34,975 nucleotides of DNA from an uncultured Oscillospiraceae bacterium (lineage in GTDB: Bacteria; Bacillota; Clostridia; Oscillospirales; Oscillospiraceae), in NCBI GenBank assembly GCA_934511165.1, contig CAKSWA010000022.1, positions 1-34,975 of the forward strand, written 5' to 3'. Shown here piece after piece: positions 14,450-23,349 of this stretch; the stretch's first letter is position 1, and every line of letters starts with the position of its first letter. The notes under the pieces were generated by a model. It saw only the letters and a list, made by a program, of their open reading frames with translations, was not told the origin of the DNA and did not search any database. The translations under genes were made by a program, and so were the position numbers.

Positions 14450-14902
14450 ATGAGTAAAGTCACCGAGACCGTGACCGCGCTGGCCGCGCCCATCGCCGCG
14501 GAGCTGGGGCTGGAGCTTTGGGATGTGGAATACATCCGCGAGGCCGGGCAATGGTTTCTGCGCGTATACATCGACAAGGACGGCGGCGTTTCCATCAACG
14601 ACTGCGAAGCGCTCTCCCGCGCGCTCGATCCCGTGCTAGACGAGGCCGACCCCATTCCCGACAGCTACGTTTTCGAAGTCAGCTCCGCCGGTGCCGAGCG
14701 CGAGCTCAAGCGCCCCGGCGATTTTGAGCGCTTCATGGGCAGCGGCGCGGAAGTACGGCTCTATAAGCCGGTGAACGGCAGCAAGTCCTTTGTCGGAACG
14801 CTCTCCGGGTACGACGACGGCAACGTTACGCTGACCGCCGCCGGAAAAGAGCTCACCTTTGAAAAGTCTCAGATCGCGCAGGTACGGCTGCGCGTGCTGT
14901 AA
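14450..14902 (+). CDS. rimP: Ribosome maturation factor RimP
   Basis: The 150-residue protein is the usual RimP/YlxS length and assists assembly of the 30S subunit. It has the N-terminal alpha-beta domain (LGLELWDVEYIREAGQWFLRVYIDKDGGVSINDCEALSRALDPVLDEADPIPDSYVFEVSSAGAERELK) with the conserved DCE and SSPG-like SSAG motifs. The C-terminal Sm-like barrel is LSGYDDGNVTLTAAGKELTFEKSQIAQVRL. GAGAGG precedes the ATG. It is the first gene of a ten-gene plus-strand operon that couples ribosome assembly, transcription elongation and translation initiation; nusA follows after 37 bp. Confidence 0.95.
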   Translation: MSKVTETVTALAAPIAAELGLELWDVEYIREAGQWFLRVYIDKDGGVSINDCEALSRALDPVLDEADPIPDSYVFEVSSAGAERELKRPGDFERFMGSGAEVRLYKPVNGSKSFVGTLSGYDDGNVTLTAAGKELTFEKSQIAQVRLRVL

Positions 14903-14939
14903 AAAAACACCCACGACATAACGTAAGGAGCGAAAATAG

Positions 14940-16013
14940 ATGAGTGCAATGAACGCCGAATTTTTTGACGCCATCGAGCAGATCGAAAAGGAAAAGGGCA
15001 TCCCCCGCGGGTACATGCAGGAGAAGATCCAGCAGGCCCTGCTGACCGCCTTCAAGCGCGACAACCCCGACTGCGAGGATAATGTCGAGGTCATCATGGA
15101 CGAAAATAAAAAGACCATCAGCATGTTCGTTCTCAAGACCATCGTGGAGGAGAGCGAGTATGTGAACGACGCCACGCAGATCCTGCTCGACGAGGCGCAT
15201 CACTATGATAAGAAGGCCGGCATCGGCGACACCGTCCGCATCCCGGTCGAAACGAAGAAATTCGGCCGCATCGCGGCGCAGGCGGCAAAGCAGGTCATCA
15301 TCCAGGGCATCCGCGAGGCGGAACGCGGCATCATCTATGACGAGTTCACCTCCAAGGAGCACGAGATCCTCACCGGTGTCGTCACGCGCATCGATCCGCG
15401 CACCGGCGCCGTGTCCATCAAGATCAGCTCCAACAGCGAATTCACCGAGGCCATGCTCTCCGCCACCGAGCGCATCAAGGGCGAAGAGCTCACCGAGGGC
15501 GACCGCATCAAGGTCTATGTCGTCGAGGTGCGCAAGTCCACCCGCGGCCCGCAGGTGCTCATCTCCCGCACGCACCCCGGTCTCGTCAAGCGGCTCTTCG
15601 AGCTGGAAGTGCCCGAAATTTTCGACGGCACGGTGGAGATCCGTTCCATCGCCCGCGAAGCCGGCAGCCGCACGAAGATGGCGGTCTACTCCGCCGATCC
15701 TGAGGTCGATCCGATCGGCGCATGCGTCGGCCCCCGCGGCGGACGTGTGGCGAGCATCGTCAACGAGCTCGGCGGCGAGAAGATCGACATCATCAAGTAC
15801 AGCGAGGATCCCGAGCAGTACATCGCCTCGGCGCTCTCCCCGGCGGAGGTCGTCTCCGTTGAGGTGCTCGAGGAGGGCCGCAGCTGCCGCGTGATCGTGC
15901 CGGACAGCCAGCTCTCTCTCGCCATCGGCAAGGAGGGTCAGAACGCCCGTCTCGCCGCGCGCCTCACCGGCTATAAGATCGACATCAAGCCGGAAAGCGC
16001 CGCCAACGAATAA
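14940..16013 (+). CDS. nusA: Transcription termination/antitermination factor NusA
   Basis: The 357-residue NusA has the Gram-positive short form: the N-terminal RNA polymerase-binding domain (1-125), S1 (about 130-200, ILTGVVTRIDPRTGAVSIKI) and two KH domains. The first KH shows IGACVGPRGGRV and the second IGKEGQNARLAARLTGYKIDI. There is no acidic-repeat C-terminal extension, as is normal for Firmicutes. It modulates pausing, termination and antitermination at the RNA exit channel. AAGGAG lies 9 bases before the ATG. ylxR follows after 50 bp. Confidence 0.96.
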   Translation: MSAMNAEFFDAIEQIEKEKGIPRGYMQEKIQQALLTAFKRDNPDCEDNVEVIMDENKKTISMFVLKTIVEESEYVNDATQILLDEAHHYDKKAGIGDTVRIPVETKKFGRIAAQAAKQVIIQGIREAERGIIYDEFTSKEHEILTGVVTRIDPRTGAVSIKISSNSEFTEAMLSATERIKGEELTEGDRIKVYVVEVRKSTRGPQVLISRTHPGLVKRLFELEVPEIFDGTVEIRSIAREAGSRTKMAVYSADPEVDPIGACVGPRGGRVASIVNELGGEKIDIIKYSEDPEQYIASALSPAEVVSVEVLEEGRSCRVIVPDSQLSLAIGKEGQNARLAARLTGYKIDIKPESAANE

Positions 16014-16063
16014 ATTCAGTCAAACAAACCCCGCGATCCACATATTTTTCAGGAGGAGCGCTA

Positions 16064-16333
16064 TTGCCGAAAACCGTACCGCTCCGGCAGTGCATTGGCT
16101 GCCGTGAACAAAAACCGAAAAATGAACTGATCCGCGTTGTCCGCTCGCCGGAGGGAGAGCTCTCCATCGATCTGCGCGGCAAGGTGCCGGGCCGCGGCGC
16201 CTATCTCTGCCGCAGCGGCGAGTGCTTGAAGCGCGCGGTCAAATCGCGCGCGCTGGAGCGCGCTCTGTCCGTCCCCGTGCCGGAGGATGTGTGGGCGCGG
16301 CTCGCAGCGGAACTGGAGGCGGGCGATGGATAA
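16064..16333 (+). CDS. ylxR: YlxR/RnpM family RNA-binding protein
   Basis: This 89-residue YlxR (DUF448) protein carries LRQCIGCREQKPKNELIRVV near the N-terminus and GRGAYLCRSGECLKRAVK, the conserved GRGAY loop, in the middle. In Firmicutes this protein has been linked to RNase P modulation. The start is TTG, supported by AGGAGG seven bases upstream and by the conserved N-terminal sequence beginning right after it; no ATG fits. Its last eight bases overlap the L7Ae-like gene, so translation is coupled. Confidence 0.92.
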   Translation: MPKTVPLRQCIGCREQKPKNELIRVVRSPEGELSIDLRGKVPGRGAYLCRSGECLKRAVKSRALERALSVPVPEDVWARLAAELEAGDG

Positions 16334-16739
16334 GGCAGCACAGTATCTCGGTCTCGCCCGGAAGGGCGGGATGCTCGCCGTCGGCGAGGAAGGAAGCGGC
16401 ACGGTGGTTGCCGCCGGAAAGGCGCGGCTTTTGATGCTCGCCGCCGACGCTTCCCCCAACGCGCAGAAGCGCGCCGCGGGTTTTTTATACGGTCACCGCG
16501 CACCGCTGCAAACGCTGCCCTGGACGAAGGCGGAGATCTCCGCCATGATGGGCAAGCGCGGATGCAGCATGCTCTGCTTCACCGATCTGCCCCTCGCCGC
16601 GCGGTTCGCCGCCGCGCTTGCCGAGGAGCTTCCCGGCTGGAAGGAAACAGCCGAACTTCTCGCCCAGCGCGAGGATAAGCTCAAGCGGCGGAAGGCCGCG
16701 CCCCGTAAGCACACCGAGAGCGGAAAAAGGAGGAAATAA
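16326..16739 (+). CDS. ylxQ: YlxQ, L7Ae-family RNA-binding protein
   Basis: This 137-residue L7Ae/L30e-fold protein of the YlxQ type begins DKAAQYLGLARKGGMLAVGEEG, followed by KARLLMLAADASPNAQKRAA, the family hallmark, and a Lys/Arg-rich tail (KLKRRKAAPRKHTESGKRRK). Members bind kink-turn or similar RNA; the bacterial function is poorly known. GGAGG lies 6 bases before the ATG, inside ylxR. infB starts two bases after its stop. The tail is longer and more basic than in Bacillus YlxQ (about 100 residues). Confidence 0.9.
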   Translation: MDKAAQYLGLARKGGMLAVGEEGSGTVVAAGKARLLMLAADASPNAQKRAAGFLYGHRAPLQTLPWTKAEISAMMGKRGCSMLCFTDLPLAARFAAALAEELPGWKETAELLAQREDKLKRRKAAPRKHTESGKRRK

Positions 16740-16741
16740 GT

Positions 16742-19105
16742 ATGGCGCTTGATTTTAAATACCGCATTCACGAGGTTGCCAAGGATTTTGGCATGACCTC
16801 CAAGGATATTTCCCAGATCCTCACCGACTATGCCACGACGCCGAAGAACCATATGCAGGTTCTCGAGGATGCCGAGTTGGATATCATTTTCGAGTATCTG
16901 ACACAGCATCACCAGGTCGGCAGCATCGCCGAGATCTTCGCCCCCGAACCGGAGGAGAAGAAGGCTCCCGCCAAGGCGCCGGAAGAGAAGAAGTCCGCCG
17001 CTCCCGTGCAGGAAAAGGCCGCTGCCGGCGCACAGGCTCCCGCAGCCGCTGCCGCCCCCGTACAGCAGCCGCAGAAGCCGAAGCAGGAGAAGCCCATCCA
17101 GCCGAAGCAGGTTGTGGAAAAGCGCGTCGTCGATACCCGCGGCTCCGCCGGAGCGAACCTTTCGAAGTACGACGAGCGCTTCGACAAGATCGCCGGCAAC
17201 GCCGGGAACTCCGGCAAGGACAAGGACATCCGCCGCGGCGGCAAGGAAAAGATCCAGAACAAGAACAAGCAGCGCCAGCAGCAGGTCGCGAGCGCCAAGC
17301 GTCGCCAGGAAGAGCGCGACAAGATGCAGCGCCTGCAGTTTGAGGTTGCGAAAAAGCAGCAGCTCAAGGTCAGCATTCCCGACGAGATCAACGTCGGCGA
17401 GCTCGCCTCCCGCATGAAGAAGACGGCGGTCGAGGTCATCAAGCAGCTCATCAAGCTCGGCGTGATGGCGTCCGTGTCCGACGTGATCGATTACGATACC
17501 GCCGCGCTCGTCGCCATGGAGCTTGGCTGCAAGGTGGAGCATGAGGTCGTCGTGACGGTTGAGGATCGTCTCATTGACGACCACGTCGATACCGAGGACG
17601 AACTTGTCCCCCGCGCGCCGGTCGTCGTCGTCATGGGTCACGTCGACCACGGCAAGACCTCCCTGCTCGACCGCATCCGCAGCGCGAATGTTGTCGCCGG
17701 CGAAGCAGGCGGCATTACGCAGCACATCGGCGCATACCGCGTGATGGTCAACGGCAACCCCGTCACCTTCCTCGACACGCCGGGTCACGAAGCCTTCACC
17801 ACCATGCGCGCCCGCGGCGCGATGGTGACCGATATCGCCATTCTCGTCGTCGCGGCCGATGACGGCATCATGCCGCAGACGATCGAGTCCATCAACCACG
17901 CCAAGGCCGCCGGTACGCCGATCGTCGTGGCGATCAACAAAATGGATCTCCCCGGCGCAAACCCCGACCGCATCAAGCAGGATCTCACCAAGTACGACCT
18001 CGTCCCCGAGGAGTGGGGCGGCGATACGATCGTCTGCCCGATCTCCGCAAAGACCGGTGCGGGCGTCAAGGAGCTGCTCGAAAATCTTGTGCTGCAGGCC
18101 GAGATCATGGAGCTCAAGGCCAACCCGAACCGTCCAGCGCGCGGCACCGTTGTGGAGGCGCGTCTCGATAAGGGCCGCGGCCCGATCATGACTGTTCTCG
18201 TGCAGAACGGCACGCTCCACACCGGCGACATCATCATTGCCGGTACCGCCGTCGGTCGCGTCCGCGTTATGACGAACGACCGCGGCGAGCGCATCACCGA
18301 GGCCGGTCCCTCCGTCCCGGTGGAGATCGCCGGTATGTCCGAAGTGCCGTCCGCGGGCGACGTGTTCAACGCCGTTGCCGACGAGCGCATGGCGCGCACT
18401 CTCGCCGAGGAGCGCCTTGCAGCGCAGCGCAGCGCCGCTGCCGCGGGCGCGGGCAAGAAGGTCTCGCTCGAAGATCTGTTCGCCCGCATTCAGGAAGGCG
18501 ATCTCAAAGATTTCAACATCATCGTCAAGGCCGATGTGCAGGGCAGCGCCGAGGCCGTCAAGACCTCGCTCGAAAAGCTCTCCAACGAAGAAGTCCGCGT
18601 GCGCGTCATCCATTCCGGCGTCGGCGCGATCAACGAGTCGGACGTTATGCTCGCCTCCACGAGCAACGCCGTTATCGTCGGCTTCAACGTCCGCCCGGAC
18701 AACGCCGCGCGCGACAGCGCCGAGCGCGCCAAAGTGGAGCTTCGCATGTACCGCGTCATTTATGACTGCATCAACGATGTGGAAGCCGCCATGAAGGGTA
18801 TGCTCGCACCGAAGTTCCACGAAGTCATCATCGGTCACGCCGAGGTGCGCCAGACGTTCCGCGTGTCCAAGGTTGGCACCGTGTGCGGCTGCTATGTGCA
18901 GGACGGCAAGATCCAGCGCAATTGCAGCGTGCGCGTCAACCGCGACAATATCGTCATTTTCGAAGGCGAGCTCGCTTCGCTGCGCCGCTTCAAGGACGAT
19001 GTCAAGGAAGTCTCCGCCGGTTACGAGTGCGGCATGCAGGTTGAAAAGTTCAACGACATCAAGGAAGGCGACATCATCGAGTGCTTCGTCACCGAGCAGC
19101 TGTAA
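16742..19105 (+). CDS. infB: Translation initiation factor IF-2
   Basis: The 787-residue IF-2 delivers initiator fMet-tRNA to the 30S subunit. An N-terminal IF2_N fold (YRIHEVAKDFGMTSKDISQIL) is followed by an Ala/Pro/Lys-rich linker (about 75-190) and a second IF2_N-like part. The GTPase domain has G1 GHVDHGKTS (about 299-307), G3 DTPGHEAF (about 344-351) and NKMD (about 399-402). The C-terminal beta barrels end in GYECGMQVEKFNDIKEGDIIECF. AGGAGG lies 8 bases before the ATG. All switch residues are canonical, in contrast to the EF-G-like protein of this window. rbfA follows after 17 bp. Confidence 0.97.
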   Translation: MALDFKYRIHEVAKDFGMTSKDISQILTDYATTPKNHMQVLEDAELDIIFEYLTQHHQVGSIAEIFAPEPEEKKAPAKAPEEKKSAAPVQEKAAAGAQAPAAAAAPVQQPQKPKQEKPIQPKQVVEKRVVDTRGSAGANLSKYDERFDKIAGNAGNSGKDKDIRRGGKEKIQNKNKQRQQQVASAKRRQEERDKMQRLQFEVAKKQQLKVSIPDEINVGELASRMKKTAVEVIKQLIKLGVMASVSDVIDYDTAALVAMELGCKVEHEVVVTVEDRLIDDHVDTEDELVPRAPVVVVMGHVDHGKTSLLDRIRSANVVAGEAGGITQHIGAYRVMVNGNPVTFLDTPGHEAFTTMRARGAMVTDIAILVVAADDGIMPQTIESINHAKAAGTPIVVAINKMDLPGANPDRIKQDLTKYDLVPEEWGGDTIVCPISAKTGAGVKELLENLVLQAEIMELKANPNRPARGTVVEARLDKGRGPIMTVLVQNGTLHTGDIIIAGTAVGRVRVMTNDRGERITEAGPSVPVEIAGMSEVPSAGDVFNAVADERMARTLAEERLAAQRSAAAAGAGKKVSLEDLFARIQEGDLKDFNIIVKADVQGSAEAVKTSLEKLSNEEVRVRVIHSGVGAINESDVMLASTSNAVIVGFNVRPDNAARDSAERAKVELRMYRVIYDCINDVEAAMKGMLAPKFHEVIIGHAEVRQTFRVSKVGTVCGCYVQDGKIQRNCSVRVNRDNIVIFEGELASLRRFKDDVKEVSAGYECGMQVEKFNDIKEGDIIECFVTEQL

Positions 19106-19122
19106 GAGAGGAAGGGTAAGCT

Positions 19123-19494
19123 ATGCCGTCCAATCACATCCAGCGCATCAACGACGATATCCAGCGCACGCTCGCCTCGCTTCTGCGCGAGGTTAAGGAT
19201 CCGCGCGTGCAGCAGGGCGATCTGCTGAGCATTGTCCGCACCGAGACGACGGGCGATCTGCGCTACTGCACCGTGTATCTGAGCGTGCTCGGCGACGTGA
19301 ACGAAAAGGAGCTCAAGAAGGGTCTCAAATCGTGCGGCGGCTGGCTGCGGCACGAGCTGGGCACTTCCCTCTCGCTGCGGTATACGCCGGAGCTGATCTT
19401 TGAGCTTGACCACTCCATCGAGCACGGCGCGCACATCAACGACATCATCCGGCATCTGGACGACGCCTCGCCCAAGGCCGGGGAAAACGAGTAA
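19123..19494 (+). CDS. rbfA: Ribosome-binding factor A
   Basis: The 123-residue RbfA is a KH-like cold-shock factor for 16S rRNA 5'-end maturation. It shows the typical start HIQRINDDIQRTLASLLREVKDPRV, the strand TTGDLRYCTVYLSVLGD and the C-terminal LRHELGTSLSLRYTPELIFELDHSIEHGAHIN. Normal length. The downstream nrnA begins two bases after its stop. Confidence 0.95.
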   Translation: MPSNHIQRINDDIQRTLASLLREVKDPRVQQGDLLSIVRTETTGDLRYCTVYLSVLGDVNEKELKKGLKSCGGWLRHELGTSLSLRYTPELIFELDHSIEHGAHINDIIRHLDDASPKAGENE

Positions 19495-19496
19495 GC

Positions 19497-20438
19497 ATGG
19501 AACTTCTGGAATGCGCCGCGTATCTCCGCGCGCACGACAACTATCTTTTGGTGACACATCAGAGGCCGGACGGGGACACTCTCGGAAGCGCCTCTGCGCT
19601 GTGCCACGCGCTGCGCCGTTTGGGAAAAACGGCGCATCTTTATAGAAATCCCGAAATCACGGAGACGTTTATCCCCTTCGTTTCGCCGTACTTTGCGCCG
19701 GAGGGGTTTCTCCCCGAAACGTGCGTGAGTGTAGACGTGGCCGAAAACAAGCTTCTCGCCCGCGGCTTTGCGGGAGAGATTGCGCTCAAGCTCGACCACC
19801 ACGTCCCCCGCGGCGAGCAGCCGGAGAACGCCGTTATCTGGACGCACAGCGCCGCCTGCGGCGAGCTTGTTCTCGCGCTCATCGAGGAGCTTTTCGGCGC
19901 GCCGGATAAAACGGAGGCCGACCTCCTCTATATCGCCGTCTCCACGGACACGGGCTGCTTCTGCTACGCGAACACGAACAGCGCCACGTTCCGCGCCGCG
20001 GCGCGCCTTTGCGACGCCGGGGCGGACCTGCCGCTTCTCAATAAGCTCTTTTTCCGCACCAAGTCCCCGGCGCGGCTCGCTCTGGAGGGCATGGTGTATT
20101 CCTCGCTCCGCTCCTACCGCGGCCACGCGATCAACATTGCCGTCATCACGCTCGACATGCTGCGCCGCGCCGGCGTCACCGAGGACGACTGCAGCGATCT
20201 CGCCTCGCTCGCCGGACAGGTTCGGGGCAACCGCGTTGCCGTAACGGTGCGCGAGCTCTCGGTCGATCCGCCGCGCAGCAAGGTTTCCCTCCGCACGGAC
20301 GGCGGCGTGGATGCTTCGCAGGTCTGCGCCCGCTTCGGCGGCGGCGGGCACAAAATGGCGTCCGGGTGCGAGCTTGATCTTTCGCCGAACGAAACGGCGG
20401 ACGCAGTGCGCCGCGCCGTGGAGAAAGTATGGGCGTAA
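19497..20438 (+). CDS. nrnA: Bifunctional oligoribonuclease/PAP phosphatase NrnA
   Basis: This 313-residue DHH-family phosphoesterase degrades nano-RNA and can hydrolyse pAp. DHH motifs in order are THQRPDGDTLGSA, SVDVAENKL, LDHHVPRG, STDTGCFCYAN, and the DHHA1 substrate loop FGGGGHKMASGCEL near the C-terminus. All metal ligands are present. The common Firmicutes position between rbfA and truB supports the call. The ATG is two bases after rbfA, with GGGGA upstream as a weak binding site. Its end overlaps truB by 10 bases. Confidence 0.93.
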   Translation: MELLECAAYLRAHDNYLLVTHQRPDGDTLGSASALCHALRRLGKTAHLYRNPEITETFIPFVSPYFAPEGFLPETCVSVDVAENKLLARGFAGEIALKLDHHVPRGEQPENAVIWTHSAACGELVLALIEELFGAPDKTEADLLYIAVSTDTGCFCYANTNSATFRAAARLCDAGADLPLLNKLFFRTKSPARLALEGMVYSSLRSYRGHAINIAVITLDMLRRAGVTEDDCSDLASLAGQVRGNRVAVTVRELSVDPPRSKVSLRTDGGVDASQVCARFGGGGHKMASGCELDLSPNETADAVRRAVEKVWA

Positions 20439-21289
20439 ACGGCATTCTGCTCCTCGACAAGGACGAGGGCTGGACAAGTCAGGACTGCGTTTCCAAGCTC
20501 CGGGGCATTCTGGGCGAGCGGCGCATCGGCCATGCCGGTACGCTCGATCCGCTGGCTACGGGGCTTCTTGTTGTGCTCGTCGGCCGCGCCACGCGCGCGG
20601 CAGCGTTTGCCGAGGCGGAAACAAAGGAATATGTCGCGGCGTTCCGTCCCGGAGTTGTTACCGATACCCAGGATATTACAGGCAACCTTCTGCGCTCGTC
20701 GGCCGTCTTACCTGCGGAAGAGGATGTCCGCGCAGCACTCGGTCGCTTTACCGGCGAAATCGAGCAGATTCCGCCGATGTACAGCGCCATTAAGATCAAC
20801 GGCCAGAAGCTCTACGACATCGCCCGCCGCGGCGGCGAGGTGGAGCGAGCGCCGAGGTGCATCACGATCCATTCCATCGACTATCTCGGGCAGGAGCGAG
20901 GCGATCATCTGCTCCGCATCCGCTGCTCGAAGGGCACCTACATCCGCACGCTCTGCCACGATCTCGGCGAGTATCTCGGCTGCGGCGGATGCATGGCGGC
21001 GCTGCGGCGCACGCGATCCGGGAGCTTTTCGGTGGAAAACGCGCGGCGCATCGGCGAGCTCACGCGCGCCGATCGCGACACGCTTCTCCCGGTAGACATG
21101 CTCTTTTCTTCTGCCGCGGCGCTGACGCTTACCGCCGCGCAGGAAAAGCGCTGCCGCTGCGGCAACCCGTTCCGGATGAACGCGCCGGACGGAGAGACGC
21201 GCTTTTATTCCGAAAACGGCGAATTTCTCGCCATCGGACGCGTCACGGACGGCGAGGCCGTCACGGTAAAAAGTTTTTTTGAGGTTTGA
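20429..21289 (+). CDS. truB: tRNA pseudouridine(55) synthase TruB
   Basis: The 286-residue TruB makes pseudouridine 55 in the T-loop of tRNAs. It starts NGILLLDKDEGWTS and shows the catalytic RRIGHAGTLDPLATGLL with Asp40. YKEYVAAF-like (TKEYVAAFRPG) and QIPPMYSAIKINGQKLYDIARRG motifs follow, then CSKGTYIRTLCHDLGEYLGCGG. GGAGAAAGT precedes the ATG inside nrnA, so the two are translationally coupled. A short C-terminal domain of the PUA-like kind follows. ribF starts six bases after the stop. Confidence 0.96.
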   Translation: MGVNGILLLDKDEGWTSQDCVSKLRGILGERRIGHAGTLDPLATGLLVVLVGRATRAAAFAEAETKEYVAAFRPGVVTDTQDITGNLLRSSAVLPAEEDVRAALGRFTGEIEQIPPMYSAIKINGQKLYDIARRGGEVERAPRCITIHSIDYLGQERGDHLLRIRCSKGTYIRTLCHDLGEYLGCGGCMAALRRTRSGSFSVENARRIGELTRADRDTLLPVDMLFSSAAALTLTAAQEKRCRCGNPFRMNAPDGETRFYSENGEFLAIGRVTDGEAVTVKSFFEV

Positions 21290-21295
21290 TCATTC

Positions 21296-22195
21296 ATGGC
21301 AGAGAGAAAATGCGTTCTGGCGCTCGGCTTTTTTGACGGCGTACACCGCGGCCACGCGGCACTTTTGAACCGCACAGTCGAGCGCGCCGAAGCGCTCGGC
21401 ATCGATCCGGCGGTTATGACGTTCGACACGCACCCCGACACGCTCGTGCAGGGGACGCCCGTGCCGCTCATCAACAGTGCGCCCGACCGCGCGTATCTCA
21501 TCCGGCGGCTGTTCGGCATCGACCGCGTGGAGTTTTTCCGCTTCACGGAGGAGACGATGCATATGCCGTGGGAGGAGTTTCTGCGCAGCATCCAGTCCGA
21601 TCTCAACGTTGCAGGCTTCGTTGTGGGCTACGACTTCCGGTTCGGCTGGCGCGGCGAGGGCAACACGGAGCGCCTGCGCGATTACTGCGCGGCGAACGGT
21701 CTCACATGCGACGTAGTCGATAAAGTGGAACTCGACGGCATTACCGTCAGCTCCACCTACATCCGCTCGCTTCTGCGCGAGGGGGATATGCTCCGCGCCG
21801 AGTATTTCATGGGACATCCGCATTTCCTCTCGGACGTTGTCCGCCACGGTCACCGCCTTGGCCGCCATCTCGGCGCGCCGACGGTGAATATGCAGTTTGC
21901 GCCCGGCGTGCTCGTCCCGCCGCACGGCGTTTATGCCGCGCGCGCCATTCTCCCGGAGGGGGAGTTTGCCGCCGTCACGAACATCGGCGTCCGCCCCACT
22001 GTGAGCAGCGAGCCGGTCGTCACCGTGGAGAGCCATCTGCTCGGGTTTGACGGGAATCTCTACGGCCGCACGCTGGCGCTCGAGATTTTTGACTTTCTCC
22101 GTCCGGAGCGGCGCTTTGCCGATCTCGACGAGCTTGGCGCGCAGATCGCCCGCGACGGCGAGCGCGCCCGGCAGATTGTGGAGGCGCGCCGATGA
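21296..22195 (+). CDS. ribF: Bifunctional riboflavin kinase/FAD synthetase
   Basis: The 299-residue RibF converts riboflavin to FMN and then FAD. The N-terminal nucleotidyltransferase part has LGFFDGVHRGHAALL, FVVGYDFRFGWRGEGN and SSTYIRSLLREGDM. The C-terminal flavokinase part has GHRLGRHLGAPTVNMQF, GVYAARAI, TNIGVRPTV and VESHLLGFDGNLYGR. The placement after truB is the norm in Firmicutes. The ribosome binding site is weak (GAGG), suggesting coupling to truB. The ATG of the next gene overlaps the stop (ATGA). Confidence 0.96.
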   Translation: MAERKCVLALGFFDGVHRGHAALLNRTVERAEALGIDPAVMTFDTHPDTLVQGTPVPLINSAPDRAYLIRRLFGIDRVEFFRFTEETMHMPWEEFLRSIQSDLNVAGFVVGYDFRFGWRGEGNTERLRDYCAANGLTCDVVDKVELDGITVSSTYIRSLLREGDMLRAEYFMGHPHFLSDVVRHGHRLGRHLGAPTVNMQFAPGVLVPPHGVYAARAILPEGEFAAVTNIGVRPTVSSEPVVTVESHLLGFDGNLYGRTLALEIFDFLRPERRFADLDELGAQIARDGERARQIVEARR

Positions 22196-23091
22196 ACTTT
22201 GCCGATATCCGAAAGAAGCTTTCCGGGGCGCAGCGTCCCGCCAGCGCCGATCCCAGCCGCGCCTTCGGCTCGGAAGCCGAGATGATGGAGGCGCTCCGAA
22301 AGCAGGAATTTACTCCGCCGAAACCGCGTCACACGGCAGCGGAGGTCATGGGCAGCATCCGGCAGCGTCTCGCACGCCCTGCGGAAGAGCCGCAGAACCG
22401 CATTCCCCGCGACGATACCGCCGCGCGTACATACGCCCCCGAGGCCATGGCGCAGCCGGAATGGGAAAACCCGTTCACCGCGCCCGAGAAGCCGAAGAGA
22501 CCGGCACGGGACGTGCCGGTATACGAAACGGTCGGCGGCGATATGCCGTTTGAGCGCCGCAGCGCGCCGGCGTATGTACCGCAGGGCTACGCGCCGCAGG
22601 GGTATGATCCCTACGGTGGCTACGCTGCGCCCTATCCCCCGACCGGGTACGCGCCTTATGCTCCTGCTGCGCCTTATCCGCCGCAGGGCTACGGCGCGAG
22701 TGCCTATCCGCAGCCGTACTATGATCCCTACGCCGCTCCGGCATATGACCCGCGCTATGCCGCGCCCTATCCTCAGAACGGATATTACGCCCCGCAGCCG
22801 CCCTGCCCGCCGCAGGGCTACGCCCCCGCGCCGGAAACGCCGTACCCCCCGCAGGCCGGGATGGCGTATGCCCCTCAGCCGGAGTATGCCGTGCCGGACG
22901 ACGCTGCTTTCTACGGCGATACCGTCCCCGCCCCGGAGGGTTACCCCGCGCCGCCGTACACCGGCGCGCCGGCTAAGCCGAGGCGCAAGCCGCTGGAGGG
23001 CGCCGATCTCCGGTATCTTCTCTGGTCGGGTTCCATCGTCTCCGGCGTTGTGCTCACGCTCGTGGCGTTCGTTTATGCCTGTACGCTTTGA
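22192..23091 (+). CDS. Pro/Tyr/Gly-rich tail-anchored protein of unknown function
   Basis: The 299-residue protein has a polar N-terminal part (1-125) with no recognised domain. A long low-complexity region (about 128-262) is dominated by Pro, Tyr, Gly and Ala with repeats such as PQGYAPQGYDPYGGY and APYPP. A short basic patch (KPRRKP) and one C-terminal membrane helix (about 276-298) follow, so it should be a tail-anchored protein with the repeat region in the cytoplasm. It overlaps ribF by four bases and ends the operon before the terminator at 23100. No enzymatic function is suggested. Such tyrosine/proline-rich regions can drive multivalent binding, which is speculation here. Confidence 0.75.
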   Translation: MNFADIRKKLSGAQRPASADPSRAFGSEAEMMEALRKQEFTPPKPRHTAAEVMGSIRQRLARPAEEPQNRIPRDDTAARTYAPEAMAQPEWENPFTAPEKPKRPARDVPVYETVGGDMPFERRSAPAYVPQGYAPQGYDPYGGYAAPYPPTGYAPYAPAAPYPPQGYGASAYPQPYYDPYAAPAYDPRYAAPYPQNGYYAPQPPCPPQGYAPAPETPYPPQAGMAYAPQPEYAVPDDAAFYGDTVPAPEGYPAPPYTGAPAKPRRKPLEGADLRYLLWSGSIVSGVVLTLVAFVYACTL

Positions 23092-23099
23092 ATACTGTG

Positions 23100-23130
23100 A
23101 AATGCGCCCTTTTAATAAGGGCGCATTTTT
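23100..23130 (+). terminator. Operon terminator, first copy of a 29-bp direct repeat
   Basis: AAATGCGCCCTT pairs with AAGGGCGCATTT around TTAAT, followed by further Ts. An exact 29-bp copy of 23100-23128 recurs at 23350-23378. Confidence 0.8.
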
Positions 23131-23349
23131 TCAGACTGTCAAAAAAGCCTCGCAGAGTTTGCGCCCGCAGGCGCAAATAGAGTATCAATCATTTTCTCCG
23201 GCGACATGCGCGTCGGAGAAAATACCGCTCGGCTCGCAAACGTGCGAGCGGAGCGAGTGCGCTGCGGCGAGCCGCAGCCTTTTCAAACGAGAGCCCAACG
23301 CAGTGGGTCTCGTTTGAGAGCGTGTCAAAAATACTTTTTTGACACGCTC
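23129..23349. repeat. Highly structured hairpin element between duplicated terminator sequences
   Basis: This gene-free region holds six hairpins in a row: 23158-23177, 23191-23223, 23232-23249, 23261-23278, 23284-23316 and 23318-23349. Its ends carry an 11-bp inverted repeat, TGTCAAAAAAG at 23137-23147 and its complement at 23334-23344. Exact 29-bp direct repeats flank it. It reads like a small palindromic or MITE-like insertion that duplicated the terminator, or a structured RNA. No open frame is supported. Confidence 0.5.

Noticed and set aside
16493..18838. Minus-strand frame of about 780 codons opposite ylxQ and infB
   Set aside because: A high-GC antisense shadow of infB without motifs or start signals.
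23129..23349. CRISPR-like repeat array
   Set aside because: The hairpins differ from each other in sequence and there are no regularly spaced identical repeats or spacers.
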